Of a DNA stretch of 64,000 nucleotides, positions 10,572-21,274 are shown in pieces (position 1 is the first letter of the stretch; every line of letters begins with the position of its first letter). Where the stretch lies: positions 27,163,501-27,227,500 of the forward strand of contig NC_091971.1 in assembly GCF_036711975.1 (NCBI RefSeq), written 5' to 3'. The position numbers and the translations under genes are program-made. This stretch comes from Onthophagus taurus. Its lineage: Eukaryota; Arthropoda; Insecta; Coleoptera; Scarabaeidae. The notes below the pieces were generated by a model. It saw nothing but the letters and a program-made list of their open reading frames with translations. It searched no databases and was not told where the DNA came from.

Positions 10572-11912
10572 TTAAACATAGTTTGTCTTTTCACGTCTTA
10601 ACGATACTTGCCGCAAAAATTCTGGGCACGTAGTGGAAGTTGGGGAGTGGTTATATTGTTTGTTTCGGTTCTGGCAGATTTTGCAAGTGGCTTCCTTTTG
10701 TTTATCCGGGCAGTTATTATTAGTATGTCCCGTTTTCGAACAATGTCGGCACGTATCTTCACCCTTGCATACTTTTGATATATGACCATACTCCAGGCAC
10801 CTGGTTACAAGAACATAATCCATTACTCTACAGGATCGTGGTCCTATGTACACACGCCCTAAATTCGTTAATACTTTCCAGACGTTAGTTGGTACTTCGA
10901 AAATTATATTTGATTCGCTTTCTCGTTTCGCAACTCTTGTTATTATTTTACAACCATTTTTGAAAGATTCGTACGTTATGCCTTCTTTGCCTTCGATATT
11001 TCGGTTATATATATTATCTATTCAATTCTCTTCTGTTACTTCATTAGGGACGCCAAACATTTGTACTGCCGGTCTCAAGCTTTTTGGTGTTTCAACTTTT
11101 AAGCCAACTTCTTGCAATTTTGCACAATTCCTTACTTTTTGAACCTCTTGTTCATCCGCCAACTCCACAACTACACCCGAATTGCGTATAGTTCTTATCT
11201 TATCGATCTTAACGTTGTTCAATTCCTTCTGTATTATTTTGCATACCTTTTCCTTTACAATTTAACTACTTACACCTTCCTCTTGGGTATTATTTTTAAT
11301 CAAGACTTTTTTCTTTTTTTCGGGTATTCGGACATCATTAAGTTTTGCCACACCGCCTGTTTTCGCCATCGCACCAGCTCCAGCCACCACCTTCGCGAAG
11401 GGTCGGGTCTGCACCGATGGACCAGGAATCTGATCAGGTAAGTTACTCTTTATTTCATTAAGTATCTTTAGATATTTATTCTGTTCCCTCAGCTTTATAT
11501 TTTCTACTATAACTTCCCTCAAGTCGTCCTCAAGGGAGTTTAATTTTTCAAGAATAACTACAGAGGCTTCTTTAGATATTTTGGACGCACTCGACAAAAG
11601 ATAAGCCTGCAAAGCAGATCTTTCTTTCTTAATATGTTCTATCTTATCTTCTTCTCTTTCTTTCTGTTTATTTATGTCTTCATCTTCCTCATTATCTTTA
11701 CGGCGTCTTTTATTCGAAGTCACAGAAGACACGGACGACGCCCGGCTTCTGGACTCTTCAACCTCCATCGACTCACCAGCCGAAGTGGCGACCTCTTTAG
11801 CTGTACTTTTTGTCTGTACACTTGTGGGCGGACTTCTCATCACTTTACTGTTCCTTCTCTGGAACACATTTGCTAACTCATCAAACGTGTCACCATCCCC
11901 TCCTCCCCCCAT
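10572..11912 (-). pseudogene. R1-like ORF1, gag-like protein with two nonsense codons
   Basis: One reading frame runs the whole length, interrupted only by TAA at 11262-11264 and TGA at 11022-11024. The N-terminal part is charged, with SRSRASSVSSVTSNKRRR followed by a coiled coil at about residues 85-150. The middle contains IRTIRNSGVVVELADE, which matches IRTTRNTGILLEAANK-type sequence in the neighbouring R1-like fragment. The C-terminal part has CCHC knuckles (CRHCSKTGHTNNNC and a following C-K-I-C). The first knuckle has lost its CFK triplet: TRCLEYGH here against TRCFKCLEFGH in the neighbour. The ORF2 start codon overlaps the stop. Confidence 0.8.
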
Positions 11913-12330
11913 ATATCCCGCATAGAACTTTCCCTCCTGTCGGCACCCGCGGTCTCCCCTCCCAGTCCCCTTCTGCCGGGGTGGCTTCCGCTGAGCGGTA
12001 CCTTTGGCCGTACAGAGGATACTTACGGCTCTAATCCGCTAGGTTTTGCCTTACCCAACTTGCCGGCCCCCGCTTCGTTTCCGAGGTTACCGTGGGGAGG
12101 TAGGTTGTCCCGCTCAGCTGAGGTGCTACACACACACGTGCTCGCACAATTGCTAGGTCCAATACCCCTAGGACAAACAATAGCGACAAAAACAAAAAAA
12201 AATAAATAAATAAACAGAATAAATAACACTCAGTGTAGATAAACTCTGTAATGTATAAATATATCTATGACAAGCAGTAAATATTTACTCTAAACACACT
12301 AACACACTTAGCACAGATGCAGTAACCCCA
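11913..12330 (-). other. R1-like 5' untranslated region and unassigned spacer
   Basis: Between ORF1 and about 12180 the minus strand carries GC-richer leader sequence with the phrase gggtattggacctagcaatt, as expected upstream of an R1-type ORF1. The 150 bases beyond it are AT-rich. I see nothing in them that I can assign. Confidence 0.45.
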
Positions 12331-13489
12331 TTGGTTACGATACTGCCACTGCGCAAAGTTCATCACCGTCACGTCGATGTTTGATTCTCCGTTGTCGCTG
12401 GAAAACGTCGTCAGTGGCCCCTCCTAATTCGCCAGGTGAAGACGGCTGGACAGCATGAAGTCCTGCAGCTTTTCTCCCTTCTCATCTAGAATCCTGTCGA
12501 ACCAGAGCGGTGACCGCGCGTTCGCGTCCATGGCAACACCGCTCCGTTCCCGAACTCGCGATCAAGATTCTCTAATTTAGTAATGTACTCATCAGTTCTG
12601 TCTCTGTATTGACAGTACATCGACATAAAAATTAACCGCGCTCGCCCGAACTCACAGACTACCGTAATAACATTAGGGCCCCCGTGCAGGCCCAGCACGG
12701 TGACCACGAATGTCTCGTTCAGGATTACGATGGCCGCGCCAGAAGGATCGCCCGCACTCTTGACGAGTCTTCCCACTTTTGTCAAGGAAGCCTCTACCTT
12801 GCGAGAGAAGTAGGGCTCCTGCAACATCAAAACGTCTACCCCCCTCTCCGTCGCGCACTGCACTACCTCCCCCATCACTGCCTTTGAGTTTTCCCCGTGC
12901 TGAACAAAGCTTGCAACGCGCAGGGCGATCCTTGCCGGGACACTCGCTCTCGCTGTGGCCCTTGCCCGCACAGTGCCTACAGGCCACCTCCCCAGTACAC
13001 ATGCGCGCGATGTGGCCAAACTCCAAACATTTAAAGCATCGCGTAACCGGAACGTAATCGACGACTCCTGCACACACGACGGTCGATGTATATGCGCTGC
13101 AGGTTGATCATCTCCCGCCACACGGTCGGTGTCACCTCGAGAACAACGGCGCTGATGTTGGTGCTCTCCTTCTTCCCCAGCGTCGTCACCAGTTTGGTCT
13201 CCCTGTTGAACGCATCCCATCTCATGCCCTTCTCCTCCAGGTTCTTGTTGAAAATGTCCTCTTTTAGTTCATCGTCCTTCAAGTCGAGAGGCACGTCATA
13301 GATCTGGACCGTAGGCATCATCGCCTTCGGCTTCTCAACCCTGTAACCAAGCTCCCCTATTTTCGGGCATGTTAGTATCTTACTTAACTCAGCCTTATTA
13401 GCCGCCTCCAGCAGTATCCCAGTGTTTCTGGTCGTCCGGTATTCCGTATGAATAATCGACGAAGACTGAAGCAAAGAACCCCTAGACAA
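12331..13489 (-). pseudogene. Second R1-like fragment: ORF1 C-terminus joined to endonuclease N-terminus
   Basis: 13031-13489 encodes the ORF1 middle region (ILTCPKIGELGYRVEKPKA, VWREMINLQRIYID). After a frame change come the zinc knuckles CFKCLEFGHIARMC and CRHCAGKGHSESEC. The knuckle region is fused by a short deletion to the endonuclease (AVMGEVVQCATERGVDV, LMLQEPYFSR). The endonuclease then continues in other frames to about 12340, with remains of DANARSPLW-like and IDVTVMN-like motifs. Base composition is clearly more GC-rich than the first R1-like copy, so this is a different family. Both ends are truncated. Confidence 0.75.
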
Positions 13490-14194
13490 TGGATCCTCAA
13501 GAAAGCGGATTGGTCACGTTTTGTTCTTGAACTCCGTCAACCGGCTTTCCGGGGCGACATCATGAACGATGTGGCCGCTTTCACGGAGGCAATTCAGAGC
13601 GCAGCCGAAGCGTCTATGCCACGTACGAGCGGACGCCTAAGAGCGGGATCCGTTCCGTAGTGGAACGCAGATATAGAGGAGGCCATTAAGGAGAAGAAAA
13701 AAGCGTTCAACTGTTTTAAAAATGTACCGACTCGGGAACGTCTCATAGAATAACGAAGCTAACGAACTCCGTGAAGTACGACGACAACTTCCTCGCTATT
13801 AAAATGGCGAAGGAATCGGCGCCCCTTGATTTCGTTGACGAAACGTACAATTTGCCTTTTACAATTGGCGAACTCCAGGAATGCTTTTAAAATACTAAAC
13901 CGTCGTCCACTGGCCCCGACACGATCCCGTACGAATTCGTAAAACATTTTCCCATGATTGGCTGAAGCTGTTGCTAGACCTTTATAACGCTGTGTGGGCT
14001 ACCGGGACGTATCCGGCTTTATGGAAGATTTCGATAATTGTCCCTATTTTAAAGCAGAGTAAGGACCCCACATTGGTGAATAGTTATCGTCCCATAAACT
14101 TAATGTGTTGCCTAGGTAAACTGTTTGAGAAGATGGTGAACACGAGGCTGATGTGGGTTCTTGAAAGCAAGCATCTCCTCTCCGATCATCAGTT
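13451..14194 (+). pseudogene. Jockey-like non-LTR element, endonuclease end and reverse transcriptase start
   Basis: The first 70 codons (WILKKADWSRFVLELRQ, MNDVAAFTEAIQSAAEAS) are the linker after the endonuclease, ended by a TAG where the family normally has tryptophan. After a short deletion the reverse transcriptase begins: SSTGPDTIPYEFVKHF, then YPALWKISIIVPILK, then YRPINLMCCLGKLFEKMV and HLLSDHQF. The next residue is cut by the gypsy insertion at 14195, and the gene resumes at 22862 with GFRRSRSTTDNL. AGTT at 14191-14194 is one copy of the target duplication. Confidence 0.8.
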
Positions 14195-15739
14195 TGTAGC
14201 AGTTTTTATTTTCATTTTTCGTAATTTTATTATTTTCATAATTTAACACCATCTATGGTTGGTTTGACGTAAGATTCGATGCATTTTTAGTGATTTTTAT
14301 TATGTTATGATTGATTGGGGTGGGGGGATTTATTTCCGTTTAGATATTGTTTTCGTGGTTACAAGCGGTTTAACCAGTCGTCTTCGAACCGTTGTGTCTT
14401 TGGGTTCGATTGAGGAGGCGTCTGATTTTTAAATGGGCTGATACCACGTTTTTGAGATAAGAGTGTCTTAGAAGAGTTTTGCATTGGTGTTTTGGCAAGA
14501 TCTTCGTTTGCGGATTTTCCGGATTGGCTCTTATACTCATTTATTTTGGTACCTGTTGGAGTGTTTCGTTGGATAGTTTTTTTCGGATTTATTCGTGGTT
14601 TATTTCACCCATCACGTGAAGCCGTTATAGATCGTCAGGTAAAACGCTTTGTTATTTTCATAATTGGGGTTTTGCATTGTTTATTTTTGGGTTATGGGTT
14701 TTTGTTCATTCATATTTCGGATTTTAATTTTTGTTTTCCCTTTAGGCTTTTTATTTTTGCGTCTTATTATAAACTTTTACTAATATATATATATATTTAT
14801 ATATATATATCTTCGAGCAAGAGGTTTTCCGTCGTAAAGCATCGAATCCAATCTTACGTCAACCAACCATCGTCTTCGTGGAGGTTTCGACCTCGTGGTT
14901 TACATTTCCTGAGAGCAGCCATCTTAATTTCCGTTTTCTACGTCCGGTTCCTTCCGAAGAAAGAGAGAGGGATAGGAAGCTGCGCAAAGGGTCTACGCAA
15001 GTAAAACATAACCAAACATAACCTTTTGGACGTCGGACGCGTCTTGGCGGTCTTGGCGTAATTCAGGATTAGTAACTATGAGAGAAAGATTTAATTCTTA
15101 GTGTTTTTTTTGATTTAACGATTAATTTAACGATAAATATATTTTTTTTTTGTTATTATCACCGATTTAAAATTTATTAAGATAGATATTTTTCTTTTAA
15201 TTTTGTTAACTTATTGCTTGGACGTTACGGGCTTGTTTACCTTTTTTTTGACACTTATTTTGGGTGTCCCACAATTATATTTACATCAGCTGATGATAAT
15301 TTATTGTGTACTAATTTTACTTTCTTTCAGGATTTTATTATTTGTATTTTATTTTTGGTTTCTCGAGTCAAAAGCGATAAGGTTTTTGGAGATTAATTTC
15401 ATATCCTTACTTTTCATTATTAAAGAACATTATTGGTATAATATTAGATATATTATTAATATAATTATTTTGATTAACAAAGTTAGTCAATTTTTCAGAA
15501 CATTTCAATATAGTTATTTGAATCTATTATCTCAACATTACTTTTTTTTTTGTGTATGTTAGTACTTGTTTCTTTTCCTTTGACATTGGATTCGGACTTA
15601 CTGGGTCAAAGGTTTGTATTGATAGGTTTCGGTTTAAGTTCGTGGCGCCCTTATTTAGATCAGAACCCTCCCTTCTTCACTGAGTTACCGGAGCCCGATC
15701 CTATCAATTTGTGTCTTGTTTGGAATTTTCGGCGCTACA
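14195..15739 (+). repeat. 5' LTR of gypsy copy 2
   Basis: 1545 bp, beginning TGTAGCAG and ending GCGCTACA. It is unusually long for a gypsy LTR and T-rich on this strand. It contains an alternating TA run at about 14780-14810. Open frames of 60-180 codons inside it are shared with the 3' LTR but resemble no family, so I treat them as chance. Confidence 0.9.
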
Positions 15740-15743
15740 TTTT

Positions 15744-15761
15744 TGGCGCCCAACGTGGGGC
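15744..15761 (+). promoter_or_regulatory. Primer-binding site, tRNA-Lys
   Basis: TGGCGCCCAACGTGGGGC begins 4 nt after the LTR. It is a perfect 18-nt complement to the 3' end of insect tRNA-Lys(CTT), the primer used by gypsy itself. It is followed by a short degenerate repeat of gcccgatttgt-like units before gag. Confidence 0.88.
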
Positions 15762-15885
15762 CCGATTTGTTGCAGGCTCGATTTGTTGCAGGCCCGATTT
15801 GTCGGAGGCCAGATTTGTTGGAGGCCAATTGGTTTTAGATATCTTTTGTGGTTGTTTACTTTCGAAATTAAATCTTCCTTTGGTT

Positions 15886-17184
15886 ATGGCGTTGAGAGTG
15901 GCTGTAGGTTATCTGTCCAAGGAGGAATTATCGTATGAGTTGGAGTTGAGAGGTGTTGAACCGAGTACCGTAGATGAGATGCGTAGGAGGTTGACACGAT
16001 TGTTGCAGACGGAACGAGTGGACCCAGGTGCTATTGCAGATTATCCCGAGTATCCTTTCACAGGGGAGGAAGATGATGCCGCGGTTGAGAATAAGTTGAA
16101 AGAGGTGCAAACGTTGTTGGAATCATTTGATAGTAAGGATGCTAGACGTGTCGAATCTAAGCTCTGGCATATACTAGGTCGAATTAAACGCATGAGTGAG
16201 GTGTCTGAGAGTCGAGTTACTTTTTTGAAGCGAGCTTTGGTATTGAAAGACCAATTTTCAGCTTCTTTGACTGCTTTGAGTCGACCACCCGATTTAGATG
16301 ATTTGGAGCGTTCGTTGAATGAGTCTTTGACCGTCTCGAATGATGCTGCTTCTACCCCACAGGGTCTACCTTCTGTTTCACAACCGATTTTGTCATTCCC
16401 AGTGAAGAGTATACCAGTGTATAAATGGGACGTAAAGTTTTCTGGAAAGTATGGATGCTCTGTAAGTGCATTTTTGGAGCGAGTGGATGAGTTGTCAGGG
16501 GCTAGAGGTGTTCCTAAGGATCAGATTTTCATTTCAGCTTTAGATTTGTTCGAAGGACCCGCATTATCGTGGTATAGATCGATCCGTAAGTCTGTTTCTA
16601 ATTGGGATGAATTAGAGGTTTTGCTTAGAAAGGAATTCCAGCCTAGTGACTATGGTGATCAACTCCTGGAAGAGATTAAACATCGAACTCAGGGTGATAG
16701 TGAAACTGTTTCGGTTTATTTTGCTAACATGTTAGGGTTATTTAGTCGTCTAACTAATAAAATAACAGATAGAACCATGGTTCAAATTCTTCGTAAGAAT
16801 ATCCTACCTTATTTTCAGAATCAGCTGGCTTTACACGATATTGTGACGGTTGAACAACTTAAGGATCTTTGTAGGAAATTAGAGGAGAGTCGTAGAGTAT
16901 CGGAAAATTTTCAACCCCCTAAAAGAAAAGGTCGCGTGTTAGAACCTGAATTGTCTTGTACTAGTGTAGATCGAGTCTCTCTTACTGAAGACTCAGCCAC
17001 GTCTCCGGGTCCTGTTTGTTATAATTGCGGCCGTCAATGTCATATAGCGCGTGGGTGCTCCGCTCCTCATCGTTTACGTTGTTTTAAGTGTCAAAAGGTG
17101 GGCCATTCTATTCGTACTTGCCCTAACTGTAACCCTTCTTCTTCCCGGACCGATAAACATCAGGGAAACTCCAGGCGTCGTTAG
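15886..17184 (+). CDS. gag: Gypsy gag (capsid and nucleocapsid)
   Basis: The protein is 432 aa from the first ATG downstream of the primer site. The open frame extends further back, but only through the LTR and primer site, so that part cannot be coding in the genomic RNA. The N-terminal 100 residues or so are acidic and SAP-like (LSKEELSYELELRG). The central retrotransposon capsid domain is near residues 180-330 (FLERVDELSGARG, ALSWYRSIRKSVSNW, LPYFQNQLALHD). Two CCHC knuckles close it: CYNCGRQCHIARGC and CFKCQKVGHSIRTC. Gag should assemble the cytoplasmic particle and bind the RNA. Its last codons overlap pol in the -1 frame. Confidence 0.9.
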   Translation: MALRVAVGYLSKEELSYELELRGVEPSTVDEMRRRLTRLLQTERVDPGAIADYPEYPFTGEEDDAAVENKLKEVQTLLESFDSKDARRVESKLWHILGRIKRMSEVSESRVTFLKRALVLKDQFSASLTALSRPPDLDDLERSLNESLTVSNDAASTPQGLPSVSQPILSFPVKSIPVYKWDVKFSGKYGCSVSAFLERVDELSGARGVPKDQIFISALDLFEGPALSWYRSIRKSVSNWDELEVLLRKEFQPSDYGDQLLEEIKHRTQGDSETVSVYFANMLGLFSRLTNKITDRTMVQILRKNILPYFQNQLALHDIVTVEQLKDLCRKLEESRRVSENFQPPKRKGRVLEPELSCTSVDRVSLTEDSATSPGPVCYNCGRQCHIARGCSAPHRLRCFKCQKVGHSIRTCPNCNPSSSRTDKHQGNSRRR

Positions 17185-20100
17185 GAAATGGTCGTTTGAC
17201 TAACACTGACGCCGTACCTCGTTCGACCGAAAGATTTTCGACTATTTTGAATTACATCTTGGATAGCTGTTCACCTGACGAAAGACCTTATCTTAGTGTA
17301 TCTGTTTTTGGTAAAAACATTCTTGGACTCCTAGATACTGGAGCGACTCGTACTATATTGGGTGGTGAGGGATGGAGTTTGATTAGTGGTTTAGGTTTTC
17401 GAATTAAACCCTCACATGTGGTAATACGTGTTGCTAATGGTGATGAATGCATGAGTAAGGGTGCAGTTTTAATTCCCATAGAACTTAAGGGTAGAATTAA
17501 ATTGATAGAAGCATTGGTGGTACCCGATGTGCCGCAAGCTCTTGTACTTGGAGTGGACTTCTTTAAATCGTTTGGTGTCGTACCTGATTTGCGTTGCAAT
17601 AAGTGGAGTTTTCGGTGTGAATCATTGTCATGTTTGGAGTCGTCGGAGAACCTTTTGTCTCCCGAACGAAAGGCAAGGTTAGACGATTTGATTGGGGATT
17701 ATTCTAATAAGATGGGTTCTGGTATTGGTTGTACGCACTTAGCGGTGCATAAAATAAGAACATCTTCCGAACCCGTGAAACAACGTTACTATCCCGTGTC
17801 ACCGATTATTCAACAACATATAAATAAGGAATTGGATGAAATGTTAACTCAGGGTGTTGTGGAGCCTTCTTCTAGTGCTTGGTCTTCTCCTATTTTATTG
17901 GTTAAGAAAAAGGATAAATCGTATAGGTTCTGCGTGGATTTTAGGAGACTTAATGCGGTTACGGAACGCGATAGTTATCCGCTTCCTTATATCTCAGCAA
18001 CCTTAGATAAGCTTAGGAACGCTAAGTTTCTTTCTTCCCTCGATATTAAGTCAGCCTTTTGGCAAGTTCCTATAGAGGACCAATCCAAGCAGTACACTGC
18101 ATTTACAGTTCCAGGTAGGGGACTTTTTCAGTTCACTAGAATGCCCTTCGGTCTTCACAATTCCCCTGCGACGTGGCAACGCTTAATAGACAAGGTGATA
18201 GGTGCTGATTTGGAACCCAATGTCTTTGTTTACCTTGATGACGTAATAATCATTACCGATTCTTTTGAGAAACATATGTTGGTGTTAAAAGAGGTCTTTG
18301 AACGTATTCATAGCGCAGGTCTTCGTTTGAGTTGGGATAAATGCCACTTCTGTCGTGATGAGCTTCGTTATCTGGGGTATGTAGTGGACAGATATGGTCT
18401 TCATGTAGATCCGGAAAAAGTTGAGGCGATGTTACAAATTCCTATCCCCAAAACTCAAAGGGAAGTTCGTCGTGTTGTTGGCACATTTTCATGGTACCGT
18501 AGGTTTATCCCAGAGTTTGCTAAATTAATAACGCCACTTACCAGCTTGTTGAAAAAGGGTGCTAGAGTTGTTTGGGATGAAGCATGTGATCAATCTTTCA
18601 AAACTATAAAAGAAATGTTAGTGTCAGCCCCTATATTATGTTGTCCGGACTATTCCCTTCCTTTCGAACTTCATACTGATGCGTCAGGTGTTGGTTTAGG
18701 TGCGGTATTGTTGCAGCGTGTGGGTGATAGAGAACAAATCATTTCATATATCAGTAGGTCGTTGAATGCTGCTGAGCGTAATTATTCAGCCACTGAGCGT
18801 GAGTGTTTGGCCGTGATTTGGGCGGTAGAGAAATTAAGGCCATATTTAGAGGGTGTTCCGTTCACTGTATTCACCGATCACTATTCTCTCTTATGGTTGT
18901 TGAAACTTAAAGAACCAACAGGTAGAATCGCAAGGTGGGCTATTAGGTTGCAACAATTCGATTTTCAGATTAGACACCGTAAAGGTAGTGAGAATATAGT
19001 ACCGGATATGTTATCTCGTTCGATAGAGGTTATAAATGAACTTAGACTGGAGGATAATGAGATCTGTTTTGCTAATACGACTGACCCTTGGTACATTAAG
19101 TTGAGAGGAATTATATTAGAACATAGTGATAAATACCCGCTTTATCGAGTGGAGAATAACACCATCTATAAACTTGTAGGTTCCCTCAGATTGAGTCATG
19201 TGAGTATTCCTTGGAAATGTGTCGTTCCCAAAGATTTTCGTTTTAAAGTGATTTCTCAGGCTCACGATCCGCCTACCTCAGGACACATGGGAATTTTTAA
19301 AACTTTGGGTAGATTGACAGAAAAGTATGTATGGCCTGGCATGAAGTCTGATGTGGTTAGGTATGTCTCCGGTTGTAAGGTGTGTGCGGCTTATAAAGTT
19401 TCGCCTTCTAAACCTGTAGGTCGTTTTGTGTCTCAGCCACATTGTGATAAACCGTGGCAGATAATTTCAGTTGATTTGGTAGGTCCTTTGCCCAGATCCA
19501 AGAATGGTCATCAATTTATTTTTGTAGTGTCAGATTACTTTAGTAAATTTGTGTTGGCATTCCCTTTAAGAAAGGCTACTGCGAATAAGGTTACTAAACT
19601 TTTGGAAGATGAAGTCTTTTTACGTTATGGTGTTCCACGTACCCTTATTTGTGATAATGGTCCACAGTTTATATCTAGGGAAATGACTGCTTTCACTCAG
19701 AAATTCAGGGTGAATGTGAGATTTAACGCGAATTACCATCCGCAGGCCAATCCCGTTGAAAGAGTTAATAGAACACTAAAAACGATGGTATCCATCTATT
19801 GTGGTAAAGATCAAAGATTATGGGACGCAAATTTGCCAAAGATTGTCTGTGCCATTAATTCTGCTAGGCATGAAGTCACAAAATTAACACCTTATTTCAT
19901 TTGTACCGGTAGAGAGATAGTTTTGGAGGGAACTCAACATGATAGGGTTGATAAAAGGGACTTGAAGGATTTTAGTAACGAAGATCTCTTAAAGATTTTT
20001 GACGACGTAAAACTCCGAATTAGAAAAATGTCCGAAAAGAATAAAGCCCAGTATGACCTTCGTAAACGTCCTGATAGATTTAGAGTGGGTGATTTGGTTT

Positions 20101-20288
20101 GGAAGCGAAATTTTGTGCTTTCTGACGCTATTAAACATTTCTCGAGTAAGTTAGCCCCTAAGTTTGTAGGACCTTTTATAGTAGATCGAATAGTATCACC
20201 GTGGACATATGTTCTTAAAGATGAAAGGGGTAACATGAAAGGTACTTGGCACGCTAAAGATCTCAAACCTTATACTGATCCCTCTTGA
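17157..20288 (+). CDS. pol: Gypsy pol: protease, reverse transcriptase, RNase H, integrase
   Basis: The frame is open from 17157, directly after a TAA. It has no convincing ATG at its head, as expected for a frameshift product. Counting residues from about 17196: aspartic protease LLDTGATRTILGG near 45; reverse transcriptase VEPSSSAWSSPILLVKKKD near 220 with catalytic YLDDVIII near 345; RNase H LHTDASGVGLGAVLL near 490 and FTDHYSLLWLL near 565; integrase zinc region HMGIFKTLGRLTEKYVWP near 705; catalytic core SVDLVGPLPRS, LICDNGPQF and NPVERVNRTLK; and a C-terminal GPF tail (APKFVGPFIVDR). All domains are uninterrupted. Together with gag this would suffice for retrotransposition. Confidence 0.93.
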   Translation, partial: TSGKLQASLGNGRLTNTDAVPRSTERFSTILNYILDSCSPDERPYLSVSVFGKNILGLLDTGATRTILGGEGWSLISGLGFRIKPSHVVIRVANGDECMSKGAVLIPIELKGRIKLIEALVVPDVPQALVLGVDFFKSFGVVPDLRCNKWSFRCESLSCLESSENLLSPERKARLDDLIGDYSNKMGSGIGCTHLAVHKIRTSSEPVKQRYYPVSPIIQQHINKELDEMLTQGVVEPSSSAWSSPILLVKKKDKSYRFCVDFRRLNAVTERDSYPLPYISATLDKLRNAKFLSSLDIKSAFWQVPIEDQSKQYTAFTVPGRGLFQFTRMPFGLHNSPATWQRLIDKVIGADLEPNVFVYLDDVIIITDSFEKHMLVLKEVFERIHSAGLRLSWDKCHFCRDELRYLGYVVDRYGLHVDPEKVEAMLQIPIPKTQREVRRVVGTFSWYRRFIPEFAKLITPLTSLLKKGARVVWDEACDQSFKTIKEMLVSAPILCCPDYSLPFELHTDASGVGLGAVLLQRVGDREQIISYISRSLNAAERNYSATERECLAVIWAVEKLRPYLEGVPFTVFTDHYSLLWLLKLKEPTGRIARWAIRLQQFDFQIRHRKGSENIVPDMLSRSIEVINELRLEDNEICFANTTDPWYIKLRGIILEHSDKYPLYRVENNTIYKLVGSLRLSHVSIPWKCVVPKDFRFKVISQAHDPPTSGHMGIFKTLGRLTEKYVWPGMKSDVVRYVSGCKVCAAYKVSPSKPVGRFVSQPHCDKPWQIISVDLVGPLPRSKNGHQFIFVVSDYFSKFVLAFPLRKATANKVTKLLEDEVFLRYGVPRTLICDNGPQFISREMTAFTQKFRVNVRFNANYHPQANPVERVNRTLKTMVSIYCGKDQRLWDANLPKIVCAINSARHEVTKLTPYFICTGREIVLEGTQHDRVDKRDLKDFSNEDLLKIFDDVKLRIRKMSEKNKAQYDLRKRPDRFRVGDLVWKRNFVLSDAIKHFSSKLAPKFVGPFIVDRIVSPWTYVLKDERGNMKGTWHAKDLKPYTDPS
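17163..17213 (+). promoter_or_regulatory. Gag-pol -1 frameshift signal: GGGAAAC plus hairpin
   Basis: The heptamer GGGAAAC at 17163-17169 sits in the gag frame as G GGA AAC, the canonical X XXY YYZ form. It lies inside the 28-nt window where both frames are open (17157-17184). Four nt later a hairpin can form: GGCGTC (17174-17179) with GACGCC (17208-17213), and GTTAG (17180-17184) with CTAAC (17200-17204). A 3-nt bulge separates the two helices and the loop is 15 nt. The gag stop lies in the stem. The diverged minus-strand copy keeps the heptamer as GGGAAAT. Confidence 0.72.
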
Positions 20289-21274
20289 TAGATACGTTTA
20301 TTGGCTCTCCTGGTTGGGGCCTTATACTACGCCAGATGTCTGGTTGTTTCCTTCCCGTTTAATATCTTTTGGGTAATCAACTCGTTTACACCGTAGAGTT
20401 GATGTTGAAGTGTTTCTTGATAGACGTTGTGTTGTGGGTTGACCGTCTTGTTTCAGGTGTTAGTGACCCGTATGTTGGGGCCATAACACTTTGGGTTTAT
20501 TTTTTTTTTCCGGGTTGGGAACAAAACCCCCTGTCTTTGCTTTCCTCATCCTTTCCTCTTTGCATCCCTTAATTTTAGTGATAAACCTTTTTTTGTTTAG
20601 TCCCGTTAGAGTCATTTTTGCTTTTTGTTTTCAGTGTAGTTTCGCTTCACGAACTACTCTGTTTTATGGATTTGGAATTTGAGATGCGTGGCTTGGAGCG
20701 TCGCGTGGCCGCTCCTCGATCTCTTGTAAGCCGTATTTTTTTCATTATTTTTCATTTTCTTTTCTACCTTCTTTAGGTACTTCTTAGCCTTTACCGGTCT
20801 TGATGACTGCGGTCGATTGTAAATCCGGGTAGGCCTGTTTTGACTGTCCTTTTTCTAACCTTCTCTTTTTATTCTATCTTATTATTTCCATTTATTTAGT
20901 TTACGGACGCAAGAGATTTGAGGGACCGTCGCGTTTACGTAGCCTAGTCCGTGTCGATTTTCCTCATCTTTTGTTTTTATTTTCTTTTATTTTATTATTT
21001 TCCCTCCAGCCGAATGCTGAAGATCTGGCGGCTTAGGGCACGAGGTGGGCCAGATATAGGTTTTGTTGGGTATCGCGTTTGCGTTGGGGTTGGTTTTGTG
21101 TTTTGGGTTTTTGGCCTTTTGGCTTAGTAGGTACTAGGTACTTCCTTTGTGGTAGGTACTAGGCTTTGTAGTTTAGGTCTTCTAGTAGTTTGGACTTAGT
21201 GGTCTATTGTAGTAGGTATCTTCTGCCAGTTTAGTGTAAGTTTACGGAGTAAACTTCTTGAACTTGGGGGGGAT
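20289..21274 (+). other. 3' untranslated region and polypurine tract of gypsy copy 2
   Basis: About 985 bases without a supportable gene and without env homology. The polypurine tract GGGGGGGA at 21266-21273 lies one base before the 3' LTR. The segment around 21000-21060 matches the left edge of the window in reverse complement, so a conserved untranslated block exists in the family. Confidence 0.7.

Larger units (their letters stand above)
6341..10579 (-). pseudogene. R1-like ORF2: endonuclease and reverse transcriptase (broken)
   Basis: The ATG at 10579 overlaps the ORF1 stop. The apurinic-type endonuclease begins at once (MQLNCQNARAVMGE, FLLQEPYLPSGR) and continues in another frame from about 10343 with GADVNARSPMW and the SDHRSL box, as far as 9598 where the TRIM is inserted. 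The reverse transcriptase resumes below 8377 and is continuous from 8242: GKAPGNDGIFPEYL, then RQYGFKAGKETVDALL, then IDVAGAFDNVWW, then the catalytic VAYADDVF, and a C-terminal CTCGEVETVFHMIENC zinc-like motif. Stops and frame changes between 8376 and 8242 and at about 10360 make it a pseudogene, even though the reverse transcriptase core is open over 633 codons. Confidence 0.85.
6341..12180 (-). mobile_element. R1-like non-LTR retrotransposon, decayed, interrupted by a TRIM
   Basis: The element has the two-ORF layout of the R1/TRAS/SART group. ORF1 (gag-like, coiled coil then CCHC knuckles) overlaps ORF2 (endonuclease then reverse transcriptase) by 8 nt at 10572-10579. The 5' untranslated region lies at about 11913-12180. 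ORF2 is split by the LTR element at 8377-9597. It also carries a frameshift near 10350-10364 and further disruptions between 8243 and 8376, including a run of five G that shifts the frame. This copy is not functional. Confidence 0.8.

Noticed and set aside
14492..15562. Open frames of 120-170 codons in the gypsy LTR, repeated at 21572-22801
   Set aside because: They are duplicated only because the LTR is duplicated. They are rich in F, I, L and Y, as expected of T-rich noncoding DNA, and resemble nothing known.
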